Both the position numbers and the translations under genes were made by a program. A stretch of DNA of 64,000 bases, from assembly GCA_949281375.1 (NCBI GenBank), contig CASDLT010000038.1, forward strand, positions 124,001-188,000, read 5' to 3'. The notes beneath the pieces were generated by a model that worked only from the letters and a program-made list of their open reading frames with translations, made no database searches and was not told the origin of the DNA. This DNA comes from an uncultured Nitrosomonas sp. (GTDB taxonomy: Bacteria; Pseudomonadota; Gammaproteobacteria; Burkholderiales; Nitrosomonadaceae). Shown here piece by piece: positions 44,837-53,569 of this stretch (position 1 is the stretch's first letter; each line of letters begins with the position of its first letter).

Positions 44837-46294
44837 GTGCTTGATGATAAACTGAAATCACGACTCAATTACTGCACGACTCTCCCAAGCTTACCCGCAG
44901 TCGCCATCAAAATCATCGAGCTTGCCAATAATCCCGAGGCGGATATCGGAGAAACTTGTCAATACATTTCGTTGGATCCAGTTTTATCAGCCAAATTACT
45001 CAAAACCGCCAACGCGCCGCTGTATAAATCCCGTCGAGTGGCCACCAACATTCGGCAGGCCGTGAGCATTCTCGGCACCCACTCCGTAATCGTCATCGCG
45101 CTATCGTTCACATTGGCGAATTCGTTGATGAAAAAATCGCCGTCGAGTCCACTCGCCTTTGATCATGATATTTTCTGGCGCCGCTCGGTTGCGTCTGCGC
45201 TTGCAAGCCGGGCATTAGGCGAAAAACTGAACCTGGGTTTCCTTGATGATTTATTTCTGGCGGGGCTCGTGCAAGAAATAGGAATTCTTGCATTTTTGAC
45301 GATAATGCCGGAAGAATATGGCGACATTTTCTCTGCAGTCACAGATCACGATCAGTTGTTACAGATTGAACGGCAAACATTTGGAGCAGGACATGATGAA
45401 TTAGGCTGTGCTTTGTTGCAAAAATGGCACATACCGGATTACATCGCTCTGGCCTGCCTCGCCAGTCACAGTCAACCAGAACCCAAAAGTCTGGATCCCA
45501 CTTTGCAAGCCTGTGTCGCAGTTTCACGCTACCTGGCGGATTATTTCCTCAATCCTCAGGATGCACGAAAAATGGCCACATTGACGCAAACTGCTCGAGC
45601 CTGGCTCGATCTGGACGATACTGCCCTGATTGATGTCCTTCAGTTGATGGAAAACGGCTTGAAGCCCATTGAAGAGCTGTTTGATATCAAAATTCACCAT
45701 TCGTCCGAAGCCGCCGCGATCATGGCGGAAGCCAAAGAACTTCTGATGATACATAGTCTGTCAAGAGCCAAGGAACTGGAAGAAAAATCCCAGCGCGATG
45801 GTTTGACAGGAGCGCACAACCGTATTTATTTTGATGAAACATTACGTCGCGAATTTCATTTATCTGCTCAGTATCAATTGCCATTGACCATCGCAATCAT
45901 CGATCTCGATCATTTCAAGCAGGTCAATGATACGCATGGCCATCTGGCAGGTGATTCATTGCTGGTCACGGTGGTCAGCACCATTTATGAGCAAATCCGT
46001 CAAGATGACACGCTGAGCCGGTATGGTGGGGAAGAATTCGCGTTGATTTTACCCGGCACCACCCTTGCTGCTTCCAGAAATCTCATCACGCGTCTCAAGG
46101 ACGCCATTGCCGCCATCAATTATAAGCTGGATGGCCATTTTGTCATTCGTATCACCGCATCGATTGGAGTCGCCTCGAATGAGCCAGGCGTGGCGCACTT
46201 CAATGAGCCTCTGGATATGATCAAGGCAGCGGATTCCGCGCTATATGCCGCAAAACACGCCGGACGCAATCAGATCATCGAATGGAAACCATAA
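44837..46294 (+). CDS. HDOD-domain diguanylate cyclase
   Basis: A 485-residue soluble protein. The N-terminal HDOD domain (about 15-215, LPSLPAVAIKIIELANNP) lacks the catalytic HD pair and is a signalling module. A linker helix leads to a GGDEF domain with intact active site GGEEF (397-401) and inhibitory I-site RQDD (388-391) at the correct five-residue spacing. It should make cyclic di-GMP from GTP with product inhibition. The input sensed by HDOD is unknown. The start is GTG 44837 after AAAAAGGTAA. It is followed by serB 46 bases later, which may be co-transcribed. Confidence 0.9.
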   Translation: MLDDKLKSRLNYCTTLPSLPAVAIKIIELANNPEADIGETCQYISLDPVLSAKLLKTANAPLYKSRRVATNIRQAVSILGTHSVIVIALSFTLANSLMKKSPSSPLAFDHDIFWRRSVASALASRALGEKLNLGFLDDLFLAGLVQEIGILAFLTIMPEEYGDIFSAVTDHDQLLQIERQTFGAGHDELGCALLQKWHIPDYIALACLASHSQPEPKSLDPTLQACVAVSRYLADYFLNPQDARKMATLTQTARAWLDLDDTALIDVLQLMENGLKPIEELFDIKIHHSSEAAAIMAEAKELLMIHSLSRAKELEEKSQRDGLTGAHNRIYFDETLRREFHLSAQYQLPLTIAIIDLDHFKQVNDTHGHLAGDSLLVTVVSTIYEQIRQDDTLSRYGGEEFALILPGTTLAASRNLITRLKDAIAAINYKLDGHFVIRITASIGVASNEPGVAHFNEPLDMIKAADSALYAAKHAGRNQIIEWKP

Positions 46295-46340
46295 CAAAAC
46301 TAATCACCTTTCGCCTTTTTTATCAATAAGAATTTTTCCC

Positions 46341-47171
46341 ATGAATCTCGTTATCCAAGGATTAGAAATCAATAACAGCGATTTGCGCGAACTGGCCAAG
46401 CTATCCCGGGCCAATGGTATCGAGCGTATCACAGGTCAGGCATTTCGGTTGACCGAAGCCCAATACACGGATGAGATCGCCAGTTACTGTGCTGAAATTG
46501 AGCTGGACTATGCTTTTGTCAATCCACAGCTTAAATTCTCGGATTTCAGATTAATCGCCATGGATATGGACTCAACGTTACTCGCGATTGAATCCATCGA
46601 TGAAATTGCTGATATGCACGATATCAAACCGCAAGTGGCAGCCATCACACAGCAAACCATGCGGGGAGAAATCAGTTTTGAAGAAAGCCTCACCCGCCGC
46701 ACCCAATTACTGCAAGGTTTGCATGAAGATGCGCTGCAAAAAGTTTATGACGAGAGAGTCAGATTAAGCCCCGGCGCTGAAAGAATGTTGCAGCAAGCCA
46801 AGCAGGCAGGTATCAAGACCATGGTGATTTCTGGTGGCTTCACATTCTTTACCGAACGCATCAAGACTCGACTGGGGCTGGATTATGCTGCTGCAAACAT
46901 ATTGCAAATCGAAGAAAACCGATTAACAGGAAAAGTACTCGGAACGATCATCGGCCGCGAAGGAAAGGCAGAGGTACTAAACCGTGTTCGTGACGAAATG
47001 GGAATTAAGCCTGAACAGATCATCGCAATGGGCGATGGCGCCAACGATCTCGATATGATGACTGCAGCCGGCGTCAGCATTGCCTATCACGCCAAGCCGA
47101 TTGTCAGGAATCACGCTACTTATTCGCTCAATTACGTCGGTCTCGATGGCGTGGTCAACCTGTTCACTTAG
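46341..47171 (+). CDS. serB: phosphoserine phosphatase
   Basis: A 276-residue HAD-superfamily phosphatase completing serine biosynthesis. The catalytic DMDST motif has the nucleophile Asp. Motif II lies in MVISGGFTFF and the metal-binding GDGANDLDM is conserved. The N-terminal about 70 residues are the short regulatory extension seen in proteobacterial SerB. The frame opens upstream inside the GGDEF gene (46245), but ATG 46341 gives the canonical start MNLVIQG. It follows the HDOD-GGDEF gene closely. Confidence 0.95.
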   Translation: MNLVIQGLEINNSDLRELAKLSRANGIERITGQAFRLTEAQYTDEIASYCAEIELDYAFVNPQLKFSDFRLIAMDMDSTLLAIESIDEIADMHDIKPQVAAITQQTMRGEISFEESLTRRTQLLQGLHEDALQKVYDERVRLSPGAERMLQQAKQAGIKTMVISGGFTFFTERIKTRLGLDYAAANILQIEENRLTGKVLGTIIGREGKAEVLNRVRDEMGIKPEQIIAMGDGANDLDMMTAAGVSIAYHAKPIVRNHATYSLNYVGLDGVVNLFT

Positions 47172-47188
47172 GGAACCAAACCATAACC

Positions 47189-47288
47189 GCACGAAATGCT
47201 GCAACCGAGGCATATTGTATGATATGCAATAGACGAGAAAATGAGAATCGTCCGACCGAGCGATCGACTCGTGCAGTCAATCAATCAG
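47189..47288. repeat. diverged copy of the interior of the 122-bp element
   Basis: The CGCACGAAATG box (here at the start), then GCAAC-GAG-CATAT, AGA-GAG-AATGAG and GTGCAG-CAATCAATCAG, follow in the same order as in 37775-37848, with substitutions and a longer middle. The perfect terminal inverted repeats of the first copy are not conserved. This copy contains its own small hairpin, GCATAT (47210-47215) with ATATGC (47222-47227). It lies just after serB, between convergent genes, like the other copy. Confidence 0.5.
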
Positions 47289-47431
47289 TTTGCTGAGAAA
47301 CCCCGGAAAAACGAGGCAGCGACTGGACAAGAATGCGAAATCACATCAATAATCCCTGCCTGAGTGATCGATGAGCATACTGGTTCTGGCGTGTTTACAA
47401 TGTGAACAGTACAGCCGTTTTCAGAATTTGT

Positions 47432-49042
47432 TTAATAACCGGGATCATACATTAGTAGTCGAACAAATTCCTCTACATCCACTGGCAATTCGGCGTCTGT
47501 CAGCCCTTCTTGCCACGCAATCTTGCACACCGTAACAGCAATTGCGTGAGATACCTGTCGAACCCGCGTCAGCTTCGGATAAATCGATCCATCCCGAATT
47601 TCGGAGTCTGTGACGCTATCAGCCAATACCCGAGCAGCAAGTAGAAACATTTTTTGCGTTACCAGCCGGGCTGCGCTGGCATGAATACCTAAACCAATAC
47701 CCGGGAAAATATAGGCATTATTGCCCTGAGCAGGTTTAAACACCTGGTTGTCGTACCGCACTGGATCAAATGGACTGCCACTGGCAAAAATGGCCCGTCC
47801 GTCACTCCATTGATAAGCTTGTTCTGCAGTGCATTCGGTATGAGTAGTCGGATTGGATAACGCAATAATGACGGGCCGCTCATTGATCGTGGCCATTTTA
47901 CGTATTACTGCTTCTGTAAAAGTCCCGGCGACACCGGTAGCGCCAATCAGCACGTCCGGTCGGATTCTTCCGATCGCTTCGACAAATCCACATGACGGAA
48001 GGTCATGGATGAAAGGTCGAATACGTGGCTTGATTTTTTCCGTACTCAAAGTCACCAGTCCATTCCTGCCAATGAACCAAAGCCGTTGGTGCGCTTCTGA
48101 TTGACTCAATCCTGCGTCGCACAGGGCATCAATCAGTAATTCCGCCGTACCGCTGGCTGCCGAGCCGGTGCCCAGAAACATGATATTCAAATCCGAAAAT
48201 TGCTTGCCTGTGATTCGGCACGAGGAATAAATGCCCGCCAACGTAACCGCGGCAGTGCCCTGGATATCGTCGTTGAAACAACGAACTTGTTTTCCATATC
48301 GATCGAGAAATTCAAAGGCATGCGGCGTCAGAAAATCTTCGAACTGAATCAGCGCTTTTGGAAAACACTGTTGAACCGCGTGGATAAACTCATCGACCAG
48401 TGAGCGGTAAGCGTCTCCACTAATCCTGGGATGTGGATAGCCCAAATAAAGCGGATCTGTTCGCAATGTCATGTTATTGGTTCCGACATCCAGCATGATC
48501 GGCATGCAATGTGCCGGATGAATTCCAGCACAAGCAACGTATAGTGCAATCTTTCCGATCGAGATCCCCATGCCGTTGGCGCCGAGATCTCCCAGACCCA
48601 ATATCCGTTCTCCGTCAGTGACGACGATCACGCGGATATCATCTTCTGGCCAGTTCTTCAAAATTCTGGCGATGTCTCCGCGATCCTCAGGCGTAATATA
48701 AAAACCTTGAGGCTTCCTGAAAATATGGGCAAATTCCTTGCACGCGTCTCCCACAGTAGGGGTATAGACCAAAGGCATGATTTCTTCCATGTGGTCGATC
48801 ATGGTGCGGAAAAATAATCGCTGGTTGCGTTCCAACAATGCATTCAGAAAAATATATTTCTCTATCGCGGTATTTTTGCTGCGCATGCTCCCTAGAACAC
48901 GTTCGATTTGGTTATTAATGCCAGCTACGTCATAGGGAAGTAAACCTCGCAGACCAAATCTCTCGCGTTCTTCACGGTTAAAAGCTGTAGATTTAGTCTG
49001 CGCAGGATCGAGCAGTAACGCCTTTCCAGTTAAATTTTTCAT
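47432..49042 (-). CDS. maeA: NAD-dependent malic enzyme
   Basis: A 536-residue malic enzyme that decarboxylates malate to pyruvate with reduction of NAD(P)+. Motifs are YTPTVGDACKEF, GLGDLGANGMGI, a metal-binding FNDDIQGTAAVTLAG and the Rossmann MFLGTGSAASGTAE. The large (about 540-residue) form resembles E. coli MaeA and eukaryotic enzymes. The frame begins upstream at 49105, but ATG 49042 gives the usual start with GGATGG ahead. It is divergent from the truncated globin gene. Cofactor preference cannot be settled by eye. Confidence 0.92.
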   Translation of the reverse strand: MKNLTGKALLLDPAQTKSTAFNREERERFGLRGLLPYDVAGINNQIERVLGSMRSKNTAIEKYIFLNALLERNQRLFFRTMIDHMEEIMPLVYTPTVGDACKEFAHIFRKPQGFYITPEDRGDIARILKNWPEDDIRVIVVTDGERILGLGDLGANGMGISIGKIALYVACAGIHPAHCMPIMLDVGTNNMTLRTDPLYLGYPHPRISGDAYRSLVDEFIHAVQQCFPKALIQFEDFLTPHAFEFLDRYGKQVRCFNDDIQGTAAVTLAGIYSSCRITGKQFSDLNIMFLGTGSAASGTAELLIDALCDAGLSQSEAHQRLWFIGRNGLVTLSTEKIKPRIRPFIHDLPSCGFVEAIGRIRPDVLIGATGVAGTFTEAVIRKMATINERPVIIALSNPTTHTECTAEQAYQWSDGRAIFASGSPFDPVRYDNQVFKPAQGNNAYIFPGIGLGIHASAARLVTQKMFLLAARVLADSVTDSEIRDGSIYPKLTRVRQVSHAIAVTVCKIAWQEGLTDAELPVDVEEFVRLLMYDPGY

Positions 49043-49225
49043 GAGTGTCCATCCAAATTTCCGGGCAAAAAAATTCCTGCAATTTCCTTTATCACTATAA
49101 CGCACGCGTCATGACAATTGGACAATTCGAAGAACGAAAGATAAACTCCCCGGTCTATATGAAATTGCAATTATTAATTCTGTTGGCATTTTTTACTTAA
49201 AAACTATTTGAAATATAAAGAAATC

Positions 49226-49651
49226 ATGAGTCACTCCCCATTTCCAACACCTAACCCTGATCGTTACACTGAAGAAGAAGTATCACAACTGGTGCATGCT
49301 TTCTACGCCAAGGCCAGAAAAGATCCATCCTTAGGTCCTATTTTTGAAGCACACGTGATAGACTGGGATGCCCATTTCATACAAATGACCAATTTCTGGT
49401 CGGCTCAACTGCGCGGAACCAGTAGGTTTCGAGGCGCTCCCATGCCGAAACATATAGCCTTACCCGAACTCACGGCAGAGCTGTTCGAACGCTGGTTGCA
49501 GCTTTTCAAACAAACCACCGAAGAACTCGGAAATCCTGACCTGCAGCATCACGCTGATGCAGTGGCCTCATTTATTGCAACCCGGTTATGGCAAGGATAC
49601 CAAATGAATAATTACCCCGGTCGACAATTAGTAGGACTTCGTACTGCATAG
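49226..49651 (+). CDS. group III truncated haemoglobin
   Basis: A 141-residue globin of the 2-on-2 class. Segments that match group III are YTEEEVSQLVHAFYAKARKD, GPIFEAHVIDWDAHF, MTNFWSAQLRG (E helix) and a proximal His region in MPKHIALPEL. Members bind O2 and NO, and a few are tied to NO or nitrosative stress, though roles vary. The frame begins at a TTG at 49208. ATG 49226 (MSHSPFP) is a more natural start. The nor operon elsewhere in the window is compatible with NO handling. Confidence 0.88.
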   Translation: MSHSPFPTPNPDRYTEEEVSQLVHAFYAKARKDPSLGPIFEAHVIDWDAHFIQMTNFWSAQLRGTSRFRGAPMPKHIALPELTAELFERWLQLFKQTTEELGNPDLQHHADAVASFIATRLWQGYQMNNYPGRQLVGLRTA

Positions 49652-49800
49652 CCATATTAGAATCTTCTATTTCTTGTTAAATAGTTATAACCGATATCTA
49701 TCCGATTAAAAAATCAAATAGAGACAGTAAAGTATCCTTATTCAACTATATTCTTATCTTGGCTACACTGTAAAATTCCTTCGTTATAAGGATATTTGCA

Positions 49801-51456
49801 TTGAAAAGTATTAAAAGCAAAATCATCGTTTTTTCTATATTAGCCACTTTAATCCCTTCACTCGGGCTGGGAATCCTTGCGTTTCAGCAAAATGAAACGA
49901 TGATCAGTGAAAATGTTACGCGCGAATTGCGCGCGCTGGCCAATCATGCCAGTCGTGAACTGGACTTGTGGACCAAGGATCAAGTCTACATAGCACGTGA
50001 GTTGTCGACGTCCAAAATCTTGATCGAAGGGCTTTCCCAGATCAATCAGCCCGACAACATCTTATTGACACAACAAATATTATTAGAACATTATTTGAAA
50101 TCCGTACACAACAAGCTTGAAACTGTATTAGAGCTGACAGTCATCGATACGGAAGGCAAAGTCATTGCAAGCAACATTTCGACACCCGTCATTGAGTCAC
50201 TTCCAGTCAACTGGCCTGAAAGTGCCTCGATTCAAGGCAATGTCGTCATTCCTCCGCACTGGGATAACTTTTATTCGACTGCGACGCTCAGCATCTCGGT
50301 GCCAGTACTATCCATCGATGATTATATTTTGGGTGCGCTCATCGTAACGTTTGACTTACGATTTGTTCAATCCAGCCTTAAAGATTCATTAAAATCGCCT
50401 CCCGGGGATGTGCTGTTATTGGACAAAAGTGGCAACATCATGCTGGCAAGCCATACCTTAGCCCATGACGAAACGAATACTTCATTATCGCTGGCTCCTG
50501 AAGTATTGCATCGCTTGCAGGATAATCCTGGTGAATTTGAGATGTTTCAGGGTTTGCATCAAGAAAAGGCCATCGGTTTGGCCTATATGTCGGAACAACC
50601 GCCTATAACCATTATCGCCAGCAGAAGTCACGATTCCATATATGCTACCTGGATACAGCAGCGTAATCTCTTCATTGGCTTTATCAGCGCCATTTTACTA
50701 GTTGTCACCGCTATCGCCTTTAGAATGGGCCATGCAATTGTCGTGCCCTTACAGCGGCTAATCTGTGCAACTGAGAGAATCGTTAAAGGAGATCTCAACG
50801 TTGAATTAAACCCCACTCAACGAAATGAAATGGGACAACTCACGCAGATGTTCAATCAAATGACGGATAAATTGCGTCAGAATCAAGCCGAAATCAATGC
50901 TGCAAGTACTGCCATGCAGTTAAAGAATCAATTGTTGGAAACCCTGTCGATCACCGACAGCCTTACCGGACTCTATAACCGCAATAAGCTAAACTTGATC
51001 ATCAATGACCAGCTTGCCCGTTATGCACGTAATAAGCGACCTTTTGCAGTATTAATGATTGATGTGGATTACTTTAAGACGCTCAACGATAGTCTTGGGC
51101 ATGTCGCTGGCGATGAAATTCTAACGTCGGTAGCCAAAAAAATTTTTCATTGCATTCGCAGCGTCGATTATGCTGCGCGGTATGGTGGGGATGAATTCAT
51201 ACTGATACTGACTGAAACCACCGTCGATGAAGCGATGAAAACCGCTGAGCGGATACGTTCGCATGTCGCCAATATTTATTGCAATGCCATCAACAACAGC
51301 GTGCAAGTGACATTAAGCATCGGTATCATCCAAAGTGAACCTGAAGATACTTCGTTGACCATTCTATTGTCACGTGTTGATAGTGCTCTGTACGAAGCAA
51401 AACATGCCGGGCGCAATCAAGCCTACTGCATGCAACCCAAACCAAGCGCCGCCTGA
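49801..51456 (+). CDS. membrane diguanylate cyclase with dCache-like sensor, HAMP and GGDEF
   Basis: A 551-residue inner-membrane protein. TM1 lies at about 8-27, followed by a periplasmic dCache-like ligand-binding region (about 30-280), TM2 (about 287-308), HAMP (about 309-365) and a GGDEF domain. The active site is GGDEF (462-466) and the I-site RSVD (453-456) has correct spacing, so it should make cyclic di-GMP under feedback. The start is an unusual TTG at 49801, supported by AAGGA about 9 bases upstream. No in-frame ATG nearby gives the signal-anchor. The ligand is unknown. Confidence 0.9.
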   Translation: MKSIKSKIIVFSILATLIPSLGLGILAFQQNETMISENVTRELRALANHASRELDLWTKDQVYIARELSTSKILIEGLSQINQPDNILLTQQILLEHYLKSVHNKLETVLELTVIDTEGKVIASNISTPVIESLPVNWPESASIQGNVVIPPHWDNFYSTATLSISVPVLSIDDYILGALIVTFDLRFVQSSLKDSLKSPPGDVLLLDKSGNIMLASHTLAHDETNTSLSLAPEVLHRLQDNPGEFEMFQGLHQEKAIGLAYMSEQPPITIIASRSHDSIYATWIQQRNLFIGFISAILLVVTAIAFRMGHAIVVPLQRLICATERIVKGDLNVELNPTQRNEMGQLTQMFNQMTDKLRQNQAEINAASTAMQLKNQLLETLSITDSLTGLYNRNKLNLIINDQLARYARNKRPFAVLMIDVDYFKTLNDSLGHVAGDEILTSVAKKIFHCIRSVDYAARYGGDEFILILTETTVDEAMKTAERIRSHVANIYCNAINNSVQVTLSIGIIQSEPEDTSLTILLSRVDSALYEAKHAGRNQAYCMQPKPSAA

Positions 51457-51599
51457 AACTCTGCACTGCACTATCTCCTTGACGAACTGCCAAGCTTGGT
51501 TCTGCTGCGCGATCGACTCAAGATCTTCATTGATCATTAATGGATGCTATTTCTGCTCCCCTTCGTCTGATGGCCATACTCGACCACCTTTTCAGACTC

Positions 51600-52391
51600 C
51601 TAGGGAGTACGGTCTTCTTCTCGCTCCAGCATCGTATGAAGTACCCAGCCCTGAGTTTTGTTTGCTTGGATTCGCACCCATGGCCCCTGATTGGCATTGG
51701 CAATCAAAGGAGTATCTTTCTTAAGCGTGGTCAATACATGCGCATGACCATTCGGTTCTCTGCGTAAATTCACATTCTTTGTGGTTCGTAATTTGACCGG
51801 AACGTGGAATTCAAGCAATAAGGGATCGACATGGGTTATTTTTTTGCGCTTCTCATCTTGAATCAGCCCAATGAAAGTATTGGCCTGAGCCACATGATTC
51901 ATGGCTGCTGCATATTGATCTTTTGAATAAAACGATGTGGCAGTGTCTAACAACCGTTGTGCCTGCATTTGCAGGATCTGATCAAATGAAGAGAGCTTGG
52001 TTTGTTTTAAGTGCTCCAGTGAAGCTTCGACCTCTGCAATTGCTGAGGCGGTACTCGGTTTTGTTGCCAGCCGATGAACTTTGACCTGAGCGCGAGCAGC
52101 TTCTTTATTGGTTTCTTTCAACACGTGAGCTTGACTCTGCTGACGCAGCTTCTGGTTTTTAATGACCTCATCTTTTTCTGCAATTATTTTTTCAAGCCGG
52201 GCAATTTCGTTCTTCAGCTCTTCATATTGCGGCGCAGGTGCTGGAACAGGCTCAACTACAGAAATCACGACAGGTTCTTTTGTAGCGCATCCTGCCAAAG
52301 TTAAAGCCGGCAATAAAAAAATGAAGAGACAATTGCAACGATTAGATCTGCATAACGAAAACAGCGTTAGCGGTGGCAAGAATCCTATCAT
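51600..52391 (-). CDS. SH3-domain lipoprotein with coiled coil
   Basis: A 263-residue protein. The signal peptide ends in a lipobox LAGC (Cys about 34). A coiled-coil-like region follows (about 55-110, YEELKNEIARLEKIIAEKDEV…), then a helical DUF4398-like segment (FYSKDQYAAAMNHVAQAN). It ends in a bacterial SH3 domain (about 200-255, NLRREPNGHAHVLTTL…GPWVRIQANKTQGWVL). Likely periplasmic, anchored to the outer membrane, possibly binding peptidoglycan. GGAG precedes the start by 8 bases. The specific function is unknown. Confidence 0.78.
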   Translation of the reverse strand: MIGFLPPLTLFSLCRSNRCNCLFIFLLPALTLAGCATKEPVVISVVEPVPAPAPQYEELKNEIARLEKIIAEKDEVIKNQKLRQQSQAHVLKETNKEAARAQVKVHRLATKPSTASAIAEVEASLEHLKQTKLSSFDQILQMQAQRLLDTATSFYSKDQYAAAMNHVAQANTFIGLIQDEKRKKITHVDPLLLEFHVPVKLRTTKNVNLRREPNGHAHVLTTLKKDTPLIANANQGPWVRIQANKTQGWVLHTMLEREEDRTP

Positions 52392-52586
52392 CCAATTTCT
52401 CCATCATTCATGACGATTGATCAAATAATTTCTTCAATTATTTTCTTTAGCGGCATATGTGAATTTAATCACCATTTTTTGCCTGAGCTCTAAAGGCTCA
52501 TGATGTCAAGCCAAAGGAAATAATTAACCTTTACTGGCCCTGCACAGTTTTTACCTTGCCTGATTCTTGGTTTTTTCAGAGCTTTC

Positions 52587-53432
52587 TTAACGATTCAGAA
52601 CAATTTCAAGTACAAATTTACTGCCGATATACGCCAACAGCAATGTCACGAAACCTGTGAGCGTCCATCTGATAGCAATTCTTCCCCGCCATCCGTATAG
52701 TTGCCTCCCTGTCAACAAGGCCGCAAAAACACCCCAGGAAATGAATGCAAACAACGTCTTATGAGAAAAAGTAAGTGGTTGACCAAATACCTCTTTAGAA
52801 AACACGACACCACTGAGCAACGTCAGGGTCAGCAGAATGAATCCCGCCCAGATGATGCGGAACAACAATTTTTCCATCACCAGTAATGGCGGCAGATTGG
52901 TTAAGACAGAGTGCGCGGCGGGGTGATGCAAATGACGCTCCACAACGATCATCAGCATAGCATGCAAGGCCGCAATGGTCAGTAAGCTGTACGCCATCAT
53001 GGCGATCAGCATATGTGCTCTAAAAGCGGGTAATTCAGTATTCTCCAGCGGACGCACCGATGGCAGGATCAAGGGCAGCACCATAGCAATCGCGGCCGCT
53101 GCGGCAATCGGAGCCACCAGCGTTTGCAACCCTTGCAAGCGACTGAAAAAGCCCGAAAACCAATAGATGAATGCGGTTAACCAGACAATAGCTGAAATCG
53201 CGCTGCCCAAACCAAAGCTCAGTCCAGCGCCGACAAACATGGACTGATACAGTGTGATTGCATGCAGCGTTAACGGTGCAAGCATCATATAGTGCATCCA
53301 GTTCAATGTAGCACATTCCCGATCGTCGCCAGACTGCTGTAAATTCCAAGTATTTCTCCAAAAATACCAACCAATCAGTATATAAAGCAAAATAGCTGCA
53401 AGATAAGTTAAAATGCTGGTCATCGATATCAC
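52587..53432 (-). CDS. ypjD: YpjD/CcsA-type inner-membrane protein (cytochrome c assembly family)
   Basis: A 281-residue protein with about eight membrane helices in the ResC/CcsA/HemX-like fold. Conserved His and Trp in HAITLYQSMF, ALHAMLMIVVERHLHH and SHKTLFAFISWGVFAALLTGRQLYGWRG match this group. Relatives handle haem for c-type cytochrome maturation. YpjD itself is less defined. It is divergent from ffh, the same neighbour as in E. coli, which supports orthology. Confidence 0.85.
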   Translation of the reverse strand: MISMTSILTYLAAILLYILIGWYFWRNTWNLQQSGDDRECATLNWMHYMMLAPLTLHAITLYQSMFVGAGLSFGLGSAISAIVWLTAFIYWFSGFFSRLQGLQTLVAPIAAAAAIAMVLPLILPSVRPLENTELPAFRAHMLIAMMAYSLLTIAALHAMLMIVVERHLHHPAAHSVLTNLPPLLVMEKLLFRIIWAGFILLTLTLLSGVVFSKEVFGQPLTFSHKTLFAFISWGVFAALLTGRQLYGWRGRIAIRWTLTGFVTLLLAYIGSKFVLEIVLNR

Positions 53433-53569
53433 AAGTAGCTTAAATAGCGGAAGAAATAACTGTTTAGTCTACAGGTCACTTTGATAAATTCAAAGTACTA
53501 ATCTGGATAATTATTTAATTTCATCATCACATTGTTTCGCATCCATTATTTTCTCTTGGAGTTTACAGT

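Noticed and set aside
51457-51599. Short minus-strand frame starting ATG 51537 (MINEDLESIAQQNQ…)
   Set aside because: A few residues look protein-like, but the frame runs into the 3' end of the diguanylate cyclase gene, with no homologue recognised.
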